Origin: Syntrophobacter sp. SbD2
GTDB taxonomy: Bacteria > Desulfobacterota > Binatia > UBA9968
NCBI GenBank assembly: GCA_945889495.1
Contig: CAMDBU010000057.1
Location: 1 to 33,853, forward strand
Length of the DNA: 33,853 bases
Direction of reading: 5' to 3'
Part shown: in pieces, positions 20,054 through 27,816 of the stretch
Numbering within the stretch: the first letter of the stretch is position 1
How the letters are laid out: every line of letters starts with the position of its first letter
Made by a program: the position numbers and the translations under genes
Notes under the pieces: generated by a model
Database searches by the model: none
The model's input: the letters and a program-made list of their open reading frames with translations, nothing else
Told to the model about the DNA's origin: nothing

Positions 20054-20836
20054 TTAGTGAGTGGTTCCTTGGATGACGGGCTCAGCGTTGGCGTAGCTGG
20101 TGATGACGACTTTGTCGAAGTGGAGTTTTAGTAATTTGTCACCGAGGCTTTGAGCCGCGGCCATCTCTGCCGAGCTATCGGCTTGATTGATCAGAGCCAG
20201 TTGCCGGCTCGCCGGCGGAATCGCTTTGCGGCAGGCAGCCTCATGTTGAAGCAACTGTAAAACGATCTCTTCGCTAACCGTCGTCTCGGCTGGCAAGCCA
20301 AGTAGCTCGCGGGCGCGCGCCGCGCGGTGCACCCAATCGTCGGTGAGCGGCTTGCCGATGACTTTGATGGCGATCACCCAGATCGTGGTTTGACAACTGG
20401 GCGGGATCACCGGCTCGCCGTCGCTCGGCACTTTGAACAACCGCGACGCCGCGCCATCGGCTTCGACCAAGATCGCGTCGAATAATTTATCGTGGTTCAA
20501 CCGGTCGAGCCAGTCTACTGGCATGCCCAACAGTTTGCCGTCTTGATTGACGCCGCAGCCGGCACCGATGACCACCGGCCCGGTCATCCCGGCGCAGACA
20601 TCGATGAGCGATTGGACATCTTCGACTAGAAACAAGCGGTCGATATGGGGCTTGGCCGGTCTGAAAATCTTGGTTGTTGTGGTGACCAGCACTTTCCAGC
20701 CCTGGCCGCGCAGTTCTTTAGCGAGGCGAAACATGGTCGTGGTCTTACCGCCGGCGCCGATCAGCGAAACCATCTCGCCGCGCCCAATGGCCAGCGCATC
20801 CCGGAGCAACATGGCCTTCTCACCTAACTCTTCCAT
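20054..20836 (-). CDS. yqeC: YqeC-family selenium-dependent hydroxylase accessory protein
   Basis: This 260-aa P-loop protein matches the family annotated as selenium-dependent molybdenum hydroxylase accessory protein. It has SLIGAGGKTTTMFRLAKEL (Walker A, about residues 20-38), VLVTTTTKI, PVVIGAG, ILVEADGAASRLFKVP and a late ALINQAD. Its biochemical reaction is not known; the link is by co-occurrence with molybdenum hydroxylases. It is transcribed with mocA. The start could also be a few codons later. No selD or other selenium gene is in view, so selenium involvement here is unproven. Confidence 0.85.
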   Translation of the reverse strand: MEELGEKAMLLRDALAIGRGEMVSLIGAGGKTTTMFRLAKELRGQGWKVLVTTTTKIFRPAKPHIDRLFLVEDVQSLIDVCAGMTGPVVIGAGCGVNQDGKLLGMPVDWLDRLNHDKLFDAILVEADGAASRLFKVPSDGEPVIPPSCQTTIWVIAIKVIGKPLTDDWVHRAARARELLGLPAETTVSEEIVLQLLQHEAACRKAIPPASRQLALINQADSSAEMAAAQSLGDKLLKLHFDKVVITSYANAEPVIQGTTH

Positions 20837-20939
20837 CGCCCACTTGCAAGGAAAATCCGCACTTTCTAGCGATCGTTAGGGACTTCTCTCGCGCCAAGAC
20901 GGCTTGAAAGGCTGGCGGCTTTTGGTTAACGTCGCGGCC

Positions 20940-21431
20940 ATGTCACGCACCTTCAGCATCGAAGTCGCCAAGGATTATTTCAACTTCGCCTCGGCGCATT
21001 TCCTGATCTTCGCCAACGGCCAGCGCGAGCCGTTGCATGGCCACAACTATCAGGTGTCGGTGAAGCTGGAGGGCGAGCTCGACCGCGCCGGCGTGGTGTT
21101 GGACTTCATCTCGTTCAAGCCGTTGGTCAAGGGCATCTGCGATTCGCTGGATCACCGCACCATGATTCAGAGCCAGAGCCCGAATCTTAAATTGCTTCAG
21201 CGCGCCAAGGAAATTGAAGTACGCTACAAAACCCAGAAAATTATTCTTCCGAAGAGCGACGTCATTCTCCTGCCTTTGGCCAATACCAGCACCGAGCTGT
21301 TGGCTGAACATGTGGCCAATATGATTCGCCGCGGCGTTAAAGCCAAGTTCCACGGCGCGAAAATCCGCGCCCTGGAAGTCGGCGTCGAAGAAGCGCGCGG
21401 CCAGCGCGGCATTTACCGCGGCGATTTTTAG
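20940..21431 (+). CDS. 6-pyruvoyl-tetrahydropterin synthase-like protein, PTPS-III signature
   Basis: This 163-aa member of the PTPS/QueD T-fold family has zinc ligands His20 (ASAHF) and His33/His35 (LHGHNYQV). QueD and PTPS have a catalytic Cys a few residues before HGH. Here the segment reads REPLHGH, with Glu30 in an ExxHGH arrangement and no Cys. That is the signature described for PTPS-III, which makes 6-hydroxymethyl-dihydropterin and can replace FolB in folate synthesis. The C-terminus has the usual VGVEEARGQRG. It is transcribed away from yqeC. An upstream in-frame TTG at 20904 is a less likely start. A queuosine role is possible only if the Cys is dispensable. Confidence 0.85.
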   Translation: MSRTFSIEVAKDYFNFASAHFLIFANGQREPLHGHNYQVSVKLEGELDRAGVVLDFISFKPLVKGICDSLDHRTMIQSQSPNLKLLQRAKEIEVRYKTQKIILPKSDVILLPLANTSTELLAEHVANMIRRGVKAKFHGAKIRALEVGVEEARGQRGIYRGDF

Positions 21432-21467
21432 CGGCTGGCTCACTTTCTCCGATAAGTTTCGGAGGTT

Positions 21468-21549
21468 TCACCGCAGAGACGCCGAGAACGCTCAGATAAG
21501 AACAGGATTTATTTTTCCGCACTCTGCGTCCTCCGCGTCTCTGCGGTGA
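21468..21549. repeat. Long inverted repeat, copy 1 (CAGAGACGC type)
   Basis: The outer arms 21468-21482 (TCACCGCAGAGACGC) and 21535-21549 are perfect complements. Pairing continues imperfectly inward for about 14 more bases. It fills the gap between the convergent PTPS-like and solute-binding-protein genes and could terminate both transcripts as a hairpin. It is related in sequence to the element at 24638-24728. Confidence 0.75.
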
Positions 21550-21579
21550 TTTCTTCTTCGGTTACGGTCTTGCCGCACG

Positions 21580-22605
21580 TTACTTGCCGTCGAGAAAGAT
21601 CTGGCGCATTTCATCGCGTAGTTTTTTAAATTCCTCCGCCGTCGGTTCTTCCATGAATACCGTGCGCTGGGGCACTTGATCGGCGCCGGCGAAGCTTGGC
21701 GCCACTTGCGGATAGAGGACAAACTCGGCGGTCTCGGCCATGGCTTTTTGGCCTTCCAGCGAACAGATGTACTCGATGTAGAGCCGGCCGGCGTTGGCAT
21801 GAGGCGCCTTGCGGCTGAGGCCCAGGTAATTCACGTCGGCGAGATATTTGTTCAGCCGCGCGTAGTCGATGGGGCCTTTGTACTGGCCGACATATTTTAA
21901 ATAAGTCAGACCGAGCGCGGCTTCGCCCTTGATCACGGTGTTGACGATGGGCGCGAAGGATTCGACCATGAATGGCTGTTGCTGTGCCAGACTCTTGGCG
22001 AAGTCGCGCCACTTGATGCCGTCATACTTGTCGAGATCGGCGAGAAACTGCGCCGTGGTGGTGTGGCGCGCCGGGTCGGGGATGGTGATCTTGCCTTTCC
22101 ATTTGGCCAAGAGCAGTTCTTGAATGCTCTTGGGCGCTTCGTCTTTGCGCACCATGGTGGTGTTGTAGAGGATGCTGATCGGATTGAAGCGCCAGGGAGT
22201 GAGCAGCTGGTCGGCCTCGAGAAATTGCTTGGCAAATTTGGCCGCTGACGGTGGCTGATACTTGGCGAACACCCCTTCGGTCTTGAGAATATATTGCGGC
22301 CCCCTGTTGCCCTCGACGACATCGAAGGGTGCGGTGCCGACGCGCCACTCGTTGAGCGCCCGTTCCAAGATCGCGGTCGCCGAGGCGCGCCAGTATTCCA
22401 CCTTGATGCCGTATTTCTTTTCGAACGGATCGTTGACGACTTTCATAGTCTGCGGCGGCACCGCGGCATAGACGATGACTTTGCCTTCTTTCTTGGCGGC
22501 TTCGATGTCGATAGGCTGGGCCTGGAGGGAAGACCGCAGCGGCAGCAACAGCATTAGGAACAAAAGCAGCGCCGGCGATTTTCTCAAGTGGTGAAAGTCA
22601 GTCAT
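21580..22605 (-). CDS. Extracellular solute-binding protein (Fe(III)/ABC-type)
   Basis: From the ATG at 22605, preceded by GGAGA, this is a 341-aa periplasmic binding protein. It has a Sec signal peptide (LLLFLMLLLPLRSSLQA) and a class II binding-protein fold, with EGKVIVYAAVPPQTM and FEKKYGIKVEYWRASAT near the start and the hinge-type ILYNTTMV later. This family includes iron and other substrate carriers of ABC transporters. No permease or ATPase gene is adjacent, so it is an orphan receptor whose ligand is unknown. It is divergent from the ornithine-cyclodeaminase-like gene across 115 bp, suggesting shared control. Confidence 0.87.
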   Translation of the reverse strand: MTDFHHLRKSPALLLFLMLLLPLRSSLQAQPIDIEAAKKEGKVIVYAAVPPQTMKVVNDPFEKKYGIKVEYWRASATAILERALNEWRVGTAPFDVVEGNRGPQYILKTEGVFAKYQPPSAAKFAKQFLEADQLLTPWRFNPISILYNTTMVRKDEAPKSIQELLLAKWKGKITIPDPARHTTTAQFLADLDKYDGIKWRDFAKSLAQQQPFMVESFAPIVNTVIKGEAALGLTYLKYVGQYKGPIDYARLNKYLADVNYLGLSRKAPHANAGRLYIEYICSLEGQKAMAETAEFVLYPQVAPSFAGADQVPQRTVFMEEPTAEEFKKLRDEMRQIFLDGK

Positions 22606-22720
22606 GGTTGAGTCTCCGCGAGGAAATTTGTTTTCGGGCAACGATAGGCAGCGGCCGGTTCGTTGTCAACGCGGGCGCGGATGTAGTAACACTTGATGAC
22701 CTGAATTCGGAGGTAGCTCG

Positions 22721-23764
22721 ATGGCGTATTTGATTCGTGCTGAAGAGGTAACCGGCTTGTTGACCATGGAAGCGGCCATCGACGCAGTGGCGTCGGGCTT
22801 CCGCGAGTTCGGCCGCAGTCCGGAGCTCAACGCGCCGCGCCGGCGTATCACCACGCCCGAAGGAGTGCGCGTCAGCGTCCATCCCGGCGGCGTGCCAAGC
22901 CTCGGCGGTATCGGCGTGCTGGCGCATGCCGAGCATGTGGCGGTATCGAAAGAAGTGCAGACCTACCACAACATGGGCGGGCCGGTGACGGTGCTGTTCG
23001 ATGTCAAAGACGCCGCGCTCATGGGCATCATCGTCGGCCGCATCGGCGTGGCCGAGATCGAGGCTGAGCGGCCGACGCCGATGCGCACCGCGGCCACCAG
23101 CGCGGTGGGCACGCGCGCTCTGGCGCGCGCGGATTCGACCACCCTCGGTATCCTCGGCGCCGGCGGCGAGGCTAAGTATCATTTGCTGGCATTGTCTAAG
23201 AGTCTCAACTTCACGCGGGTAAAAGTATTCTGCCGCACCGAGAAAACCCGCGTTGAGTTCTGCCGCATGATGGAAAAAATCGTTCCCTGCGAGTTGGAAC
23301 CGGTGGCGAGCGCTCAGCAGGCGGTGACCGATTGCGATGTCGTCCTGACCGCGACCAATTCCAACGTCGCGGTGTTTGACGGCGCGTGGTTGCAGCCCGG
23401 TACCCATGTGACGTCCATCATGGGCGGCAATGTTGGACTGGTCAAAGCCGGCATCGCCGCGGCCAAGCGGCGCGAGTTGGATGACGCGACGATTCGCCGC
23501 AGCGATGTCATTGTCGTCAATTCACTCGAGCAAGCGATTCAAGATGAACAGGGCGATCTTTACGATCCGGTGCAGGCGGGTTTCTTGACCTGGGAGCGGG
23601 TCGGTGAACTAGGCGCGCTCCTCAATGGCAAGATCGCCGGCCGCACCGGCGCCGCGCAGGTCACGCTGTTCAAGAACAACGCCGGCCAGGGTATCGCCGA
23701 TGTCGCTATCGCCAGCAAAGTTTTCTTCCTGGCGCGGGCTCAGGGAATCGGCATCGAGTTCTGA
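22721..23764 (+). CDS. Ornithine cyclodeaminase / mu-crystallin family protein
   Basis: This 347-aa NAD(P)-dependent protein belongs to the family of ornithine cyclodeaminase, alanine dehydrogenase and related imine reductases. It has MEAAIDAVASGFREF near the N-terminus, RTAATSAVGTRALARADS, the Rossmann motif LGILGAGGEAKYHL, and TATNSNVAVFDGAWLQPGTHV; the family ends typically with NAGQGIADVA. A GGAGG ribosome site supports the start. The exact amino or imino acid substrate cannot be told. Its stop lies 2 bp from the convergent deacetylase-like gene. Confidence 0.9.
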   Translation: MAYLIRAEEVTGLLTMEAAIDAVASGFREFGRSPELNAPRRRITTPEGVRVSVHPGGVPSLGGIGVLAHAEHVAVSKEVQTYHNMGGPVTVLFDVKDAALMGIIVGRIGVAEIEAERPTPMRTAATSAVGTRALARADSTTLGILGAGGEAKYHLLALSKSLNFTRVKVFCRTEKTRVEFCRMMEKIVPCELEPVASAQQAVTDCDVVLTATNSNVAVFDGAWLQPGTHVTSIMGGNVGLVKAGIAAAKRRELDDATIRRSDVIVVNSLEQAIQDEQGDLYDPVQAGFLTWERVGELGALLNGKIAGRTGAAQVTLFKNNAGQGIADVAIASKVFFLARAQGIGIEF

Positions 23765-23766
23765 AT

Positions 23767-24588
23767 TTAGCGGTTTTGGCTGAGTACCCAGCGCGCCACT
23801 TCATCATGACGGGCGAACCAGACATCGGGGAAACTTTTCATATAGCGTAGCAGCTGATCGAGCATCGCCGACATCATCGGCCGGCCGCCGAAGTGGCAGT
23901 GCATGGTTAGGTTCAACAGCGACGGCGCTTCATGTTGGTAGAGATAATCGAAGGTGTCTTTATAGACGTTGAAAAAATCCCGTGGGCTCGAGCGCAGGGT
24001 GCGGTTGTCGGTGAAGTCGCTATGGGCCAGAGCGACCAGCCGGCCTTTGCCGGTGTCGATGGCGTAGGGCAGGTCGGTGTCGTTGTAATCGCCATGCCAG
24101 ATAAAGCCGGCTTCGGCGAGAAATTGCGCCGTGTTGACCGTCGGCGCGGCCACCGGACTGAACCAACCGACGGGCGCGACGCCGACGGCGTCGGCGATGA
24201 TGCGTTTGCAGCGTTCGATCACTTCCTTCTCTTCCGCCGCTGACAAATACGGCAGCACCAAATCTTGGGTGTAAGAATGGCCGGCGATTTCATGGCCGCG
24301 TTGGTGCGCTTGCTTCACCGCGTCGGGAAATAGCTCGGCGCCTTTGGCGTTCAAGCAAATCGTCGCGTTGATCTTGGTGTCGTCCAAGATGCGCAGAAAA
24401 CGCCAGATCCCGGTCTTGCCGCCATACTGCGACCAGGAGATGCCCAATAAATCCGGCGTGCCGGGCTTGAGCGAGGTGGTCATGGGCGAATAGGGCGGCG
24501 CTTTGCCGTCGGACCAGACCTCGAACATGATTGTCACCATGACGACGAGTTTCTTGTTGTTAGGCCACGCGGCGATGATCGATTCCAT
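23767..24588 (-). CDS. Polysaccharide-deacetylase-fold (NodB) hydrolase with altered active site
   Basis: This 273-aa protein has the NodB-like (beta/alpha) barrel: an early strand VVMVTIMFEVWSDG, NATICLNAKGAELFP, the region RGHEIAGHSYTQDL, PVGWFSPV and a late TMHCHFGGRP. The first-motif Asp pair of classical deacetylases is replaced by FEVW (residues 22-25), and the second His of the HxxxH zinc pair by Gln108 (HSYTQ). Such changes occur in the PuuE/allantoinase-like and cyclic-imidase branch, some of which do not need metal. A ring-opening amidohydrolase acting on a small molecule is therefore as likely as polymer deacetylation. There is no signal peptide. Confidence 0.8.
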   Translation of the reverse strand: MESIIAAWPNNKKLVVMVTIMFEVWSDGKAPPYSPMTTSLKPGTPDLLGISWSQYGGKTGIWRFLRILDDTKINATICLNAKGAELFPDAVKQAHQRGHEIAGHSYTQDLVLPYLSAAEEKEVIERCKRIIADAVGVAPVGWFSPVAAPTVNTAQFLAEAGFIWHGDYNDTDLPYAIDTGKGRLVALAHSDFTDNRTLRSSPRDFFNVYKDTFDYLYQHEAPSLLNLTMHCHFGGRPMMSAMLDQLLRYMKSFPDVWFARHDEVARWVLSQNR

Positions 24589-24637
24589 GATTTTGCTCCG
24601 TAAAATTGGTTCAATCAGAATTAGGATTCGGAATAGT

Positions 24638-24728
24638 TCACCATAGAGGGCACAGAGAACACAGAGGATCGGACAGAGCGCGAAAAAATTATTTATTTTC
24701 TCTGTGATCTCTGTGCGCTCTGTGGTGA
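24638..24728. repeat. Long inverted repeat, copy 2 (CAGAGNNCAC type)
   Basis: Arms 24638-24666 and 24700-24728 are complementary at 26 of 29 positions, with a 33-nt AT-rich centre. Both arms begin TCACC and contain repeated CACAGAG units, like the arms of 21468-21549. It lies in the 198-bp gap between the aldo/keto reductase and the deacetylase-fold gene, both on the reverse strand. As RNA it would form a very stable hairpin. Confidence 0.78.
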
Positions 24729-24786
24729 GAAAATCTTCTCTTCGTCGGTGCCAATTCCCGACGCTGCTTCACAGGTCGGCAACACC

Positions 24787-25731
24787 CTAGTTGGCGAACC
24801 CCCGGCGCCAGAGTTCGGCGATGCGCGCCAGGTCGGCGGTGGCGATTTCGATTTCGGCGGCGACGCCATTTTCGCGCATTTGCTCGGCGTTGCGCGCGCC
24901 GGGGATGACTACGCTGACCGCTGGATGGGCGAGGCAAAAGGCGATCGCCGCTTGGCCGAGAGTTTTCGCTGGCCCGTGGACCAGGAAGCGCAGCTCCTCC
25001 GCTTTCGCCAGCTCTTTGGCGAAGGCTTCGCCTTTGAAGCTGCGGGCGCGCAGATCTTCGCCGGTAAATCGCAGTTCGTCGGCGACGGTCATCTTGCCGG
25101 TTAAAATGCCGCGGCGCAGCGGCACCCGGGCGATGATGCCAATATTGGCCTGGTGCGCCAGCGGAAAGATTTTTTCCGCCGGCTCCTGGGCGAGCAGATT
25201 GTATTCCACTTGAATGGTCTCGGCGCGGCCGTCTTTGACCGCGGCGATGCCTTCGTCCATGCTGTTGATCGACACGCCGTAGTGGCGAATCTTGCCGGCC
25301 TGTTTAGCGCGCTCTAAAACTTCCCACACCGCGCCGCGCTCGATGACCTCCACCGTCGGGTTGTGCAGTTGGTACAGATCGATGGTTTCGATTTGCAGCC
25401 GTTGCAAGCTCTCGTCCATCACCCGGCTGATATAATCCGGTTCGAAATTTCTTTTGCCGCGGTTGGGGCCGACCATGACGTTGCCGCCTTTGGTGGCGAT
25501 GATCACCTGATCGCGTTTGCCTTTGAGGGCCTGGCCGAGTTGGGTTTCCGAGTAGCCGGCGCCATAGGCGTCCGAGGTGTCGATGAAGTTGACGCCGAGA
25601 TCAAGCGCCGCTTCGATGGCGCCGAGCGACTCGGAGTCCTTCATCGGGCCGAAGTGGCCGGCGTGGACCATGGTGCCCAGGCCGATGGTGCTGACGCGCA
25701 GGCCGGTTTTGCCGAGAGTGCGATATTTCAT
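24787..25731 (-). CDS. Aldo/keto reductase
   Basis: This NADP-dependent (beta/alpha)8 oxidoreductase has about 314 aa. The N-terminus MKYRTLGKTGLRVSTIGLG is canonical. The catalytic tetrad can be placed: Asp and Tyr in FIDTSDAYGAGYSE, Lys in VIIATKGG, His in LYQLHNP. NADP-binding features near the C-terminus are VVIPGARNAEQMRENG. An ATG at 25743 is an alternative start. It is divergent from the ECF sigma gene. The physiological substrate is unknown. Confidence 0.92.
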   Translation of the reverse strand: MKYRTLGKTGLRVSTIGLGTMVHAGHFGPMKDSESLGAIEAALDLGVNFIDTSDAYGAGYSETQLGQALKGKRDQVIIATKGGNVMVGPNRGKRNFEPDYISRVMDESLQRLQIETIDLYQLHNPTVEVIERGAVWEVLERAKQAGKIRHYGVSINSMDEGIAAVKDGRAETIQVEYNLLAQEPAEKIFPLAHQANIGIIARVPLRRGILTGKMTVADELRFTGEDLRARSFKGEAFAKELAKAEELRFLVHGPAKTLGQAAIAFCLAHPAVSVVIPGARNAEQMRENGVAAEIEIATADLARIAELWRRGFAN

Positions 25732-25834
25732 GAGCGCCAACATAGGCTAGCCATGCCGGCCATCGCAAGCGTTGGCGCGCCGGCGCGGGAACTTTTGTTT
25801 CGCCTCAATCGTTGGCCACTGAGGAGACAAGCGA

Positions 25835-26443
25835 TTGGACACCACCTGTTCACTTGGTTACACTGGCTGGGTTGTGAGCGTCACCGACGGCCGGAATCCG
25901 GCCCATGATCATTTCGCCAGCGAGATCCTCACTTATCTCGATCATCTGTATCGTGTGGCGTTTCATTTGGCGCGCAACGCCGATGAAGCCAAGGATTGCG
26001 TCCAGGAGACTTGCACCCGGGCGCTGACCGCGCGCAGCCAGTTCGCCCCCGGCAGCAACATGAAGGCCTGGCTGACGCGGATACTTTATAATTTTTTCTA
26101 TGACACCTATGCGCGTAGTAAGCGCACCGTGGCCGCCGAAGATCTCGGCGACGGCATCGACTCGGCGGATTTTTGGCAAGCCCATGCCGGCGACGGTCCA
26201 GGGCCGGAAACACAAGTCTTGGATCGCGAGCTCGGCACCAAGATTAGCCATGCCATCGAGCAAATCCCCGAGGAGTTTCGCGCGCCGATCCTGCTCGTCG
26301 ATATGGGTGACTTTACTTACGCCGAGGCGGCGGGAATTTTATCCTGCCCCATCGGCACGGTGCGCTCGCGGTTGTCGCGCGGGCGCCGGCTGCTGCAAAA
26401 ACAGCTGAGCGGCTATTTGGGCAAGAGCGGAACGGATCGATAG
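25835..26443 (+). CDS. ECF-type RNA polymerase sigma factor
   Basis: This 202-aa group IV sigma factor has region 2 (YLDHLYRVAFHLARNADEAKD through FAPGSNMKAWLTRILYNFFY) and region 4 (LVDMGDFTYAEAAGILSCP, then GTVRSRLSRGRRLLQK). Region 2 binds core polymerase and the -10 element; region 4 binds the -35 element. The start is TTG, supported by GAGGAG 8 nt upstream; a GTG at 25874 is the alternative. It is followed after 3 bp by a zinc-finger anti-sigma gene, so it is probably held inactive until a stress signal. Its regulon cannot be read from this window. Confidence 0.92.
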   Translation: MDTTCSLGYTGWVVSVTDGRNPAHDHFASEILTYLDHLYRVAFHLARNADEAKDCVQETCTRALTARSQFAPGSNMKAWLTRILYNFFYDTYARSKRTVAAEDLGDGIDSADFWQAHAGDGPGPETQVLDRELGTKISHAIEQIPEEFRAPILLVDMGDFTYAEAAGILSCPIGTVRSRLSRGRRLLQKQLSGYLGKSGTDR

Positions 26444-26446
26444 ATC

Positions 26447-27256
26447 ATGCAGTGCGACCAGGCCCAAGAGCTGATCACGGCTCAGTTAGATAACGAGCTC
26501 GGCGCCGCTGAGCAGCGCGCCCTCGACGCGCATTTACAATCCTGCGAGCAGTGCCAGCACGCCTACGCCGCCGAACGCCGGCTCAAACAACAGATTCAAC
26601 TGGCACGCCAGGAAGTCACCGCGCCGGCGGCGTTGCGCCGCGAAGTCGAACGCGCCATCGCTGGAAGCCGCGCGGTCAAAGAAGAGAAATCCGCCAGCGG
26701 TTTCGCGGCCTGGTTCGCCTTCCCTAGTTGGCGGCCAGCATTGGCCGCGCTGTTGTTGGTGATCGGCGGCGGATTTTTTTATTACAATAAGCCCGGGCAA
26801 ACTGATTTCGCCAGCGCAACCATCGACGGCCACCGCGATTTGCTCAGCGGCAAGACCGCGCTGGTGCGCTACGGCGACGCCAATCGGCTGCGCCAGGAGC
26901 TAGCGCGGGCGGTGGGCGGCCGTTTCGCGCCGGTGGCCTTCGATCTGTCGATGATGAAACTTCGTCCGGTGTCGGGCTTCGTCCAGAAGATCGCCGGCCG
27001 CGACGTGCTCGTCACTGTCTATCAAGGCGATGGTCCGGCGATTACTTGCTTCACGTTTCTTGGCAGCGAGTCGGACGCGCCCGGCGGCGCCGAGCGTTTC
27101 TACGACGCCGACATGAAGGTGAATTTTTATTCCTTCAACCGCGACGGCATCAACGCGGTGATGCACCGGGAAGATAACATCATCTGTATCCTGGTTTCGA
27201 AAATGGCGCCCGCCGACCTGCTCGCCCTGCTGCGCGGCAAATCGGCCCACGCGTAA
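26447..27256 (+). CDS. Membrane anti-sigma factor with zinc-finger (zf-HC2) domain
   Basis: This 269-aa protein has an N-terminal zinc-binding anti-sigma domain with the HxxxCxxC motif in LDAHLQSCEQC (about residues 27-37). One membrane segment follows (PALAALLLVIGGGFFYY, about 101-117), then a C-terminal domain of about 150 residues predicted outside the cytoplasm. It would hold the neighbouring ECF sigma factor at the membrane. The external domain contains several Cys and His (ITCFTF, MHREDNIICIL), which might sense redox or metal, but this is only suggested by composition. Confidence 0.88.
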   Translation: MQCDQAQELITAQLDNELGAAEQRALDAHLQSCEQCQHAYAAERRLKQQIQLARQEVTAPAALRREVERAIAGSRAVKEEKSASGFAAWFAFPSWRPALAALLLVIGGGFFYYNKPGQTDFASATIDGHRDLLSGKTALVRYGDANRLRQELARAVGGRFAPVAFDLSMMKLRPVSGFVQKIAGRDVLVTVYQGDGPAITCFTFLGSESDAPGGAERFYDADMKVNFYSFNRDGINAVMHREDNIICILVSKMAPADLLALLRGKSAHA

Positions 27257-27283
27257 TTCTCGACGGTTATCACGAAAGTCACG

Positions 27284-27310
27284 TTGACAACCCGCCGCGA
27301 ATTCCATACT
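27284..27310 (+). promoter_or_regulatory. Probable promoter of tRNA-Gly
   Basis: A perfect TTGACA (27284-27289) is followed by CATACT (27305-27310, 15-nt spacing) or TACTCT (27307-27312, 17-nt spacing). It is placed about 30 bp before the tRNA. Confidence 0.5.
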
Positions 27311-27337
27311 CTTCCCACACGCGAACTCCACCCCTGA

Positions 27338-27412
<75 letters not shown>

Positions 27413-27816
27413 ATTTTTTCCACACCACGACTTGCCAGTTTCGCCGGAGCGGCATCGCGCCGAATTTCTTGGCGCGGCGGCAGCCGTGCAAAGTGTTTGC
27501 AGTGGTTTTCTTCGGCTGCCCTGGTGGGACGGCGGGATGGATCGGGTTGTGCACCCGGTGTTGGTTAACTCCAGCTCCACCCGTGTAGCCGATAGTTACC
27601 AGTGGCGATTCCGGTTTCACGCTTAAGCTAAATTTTACGTCACGTTTTTCAATTCTTATTATGATTTGTCTAGGTTGTTGTGTGACTATCATGAATACAG
27701 ATTGGTAATTCGTTTGTGGCCTGGCGATTGCACACGTAATAATCGAACCGCGTATCGCGTGCATATTTTTTAACGACCAGCCAAAAACGCTTTCTCATGG
27801 TGGCGGCGACTGACCG
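27413..27816. other. 404-bp AT-rich intergenic region before the sigma54 activator
   Basis: No convincing gene is found on either strand. A reverse-strand open frame crossing the tRNA (27279-27764) is the familiar false protein made by reading a tRNA backwards. From about 27560 the base composition becomes clearly AT-richer than the surrounding genes. The region contains the sigma54-type promoter at 27717-27732 and is the likely control region for the downstream activator. Confidence 0.6.
27717..27732 (+). promoter_or_regulatory. Sigma54-type (-24/-12) promoter
   Basis: TGGCCTGGCGATTGCA matches the TGGCACGNNNNTTGCA consensus at all fixed positions but two. The invariant GG (27718-27719) and GC (27730-27731) have the required 10-nt spacing. 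It lies 85 bp before the start of the sigma54 activator gene, suggesting autoregulation by sigma54. Confidence 0.62.
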
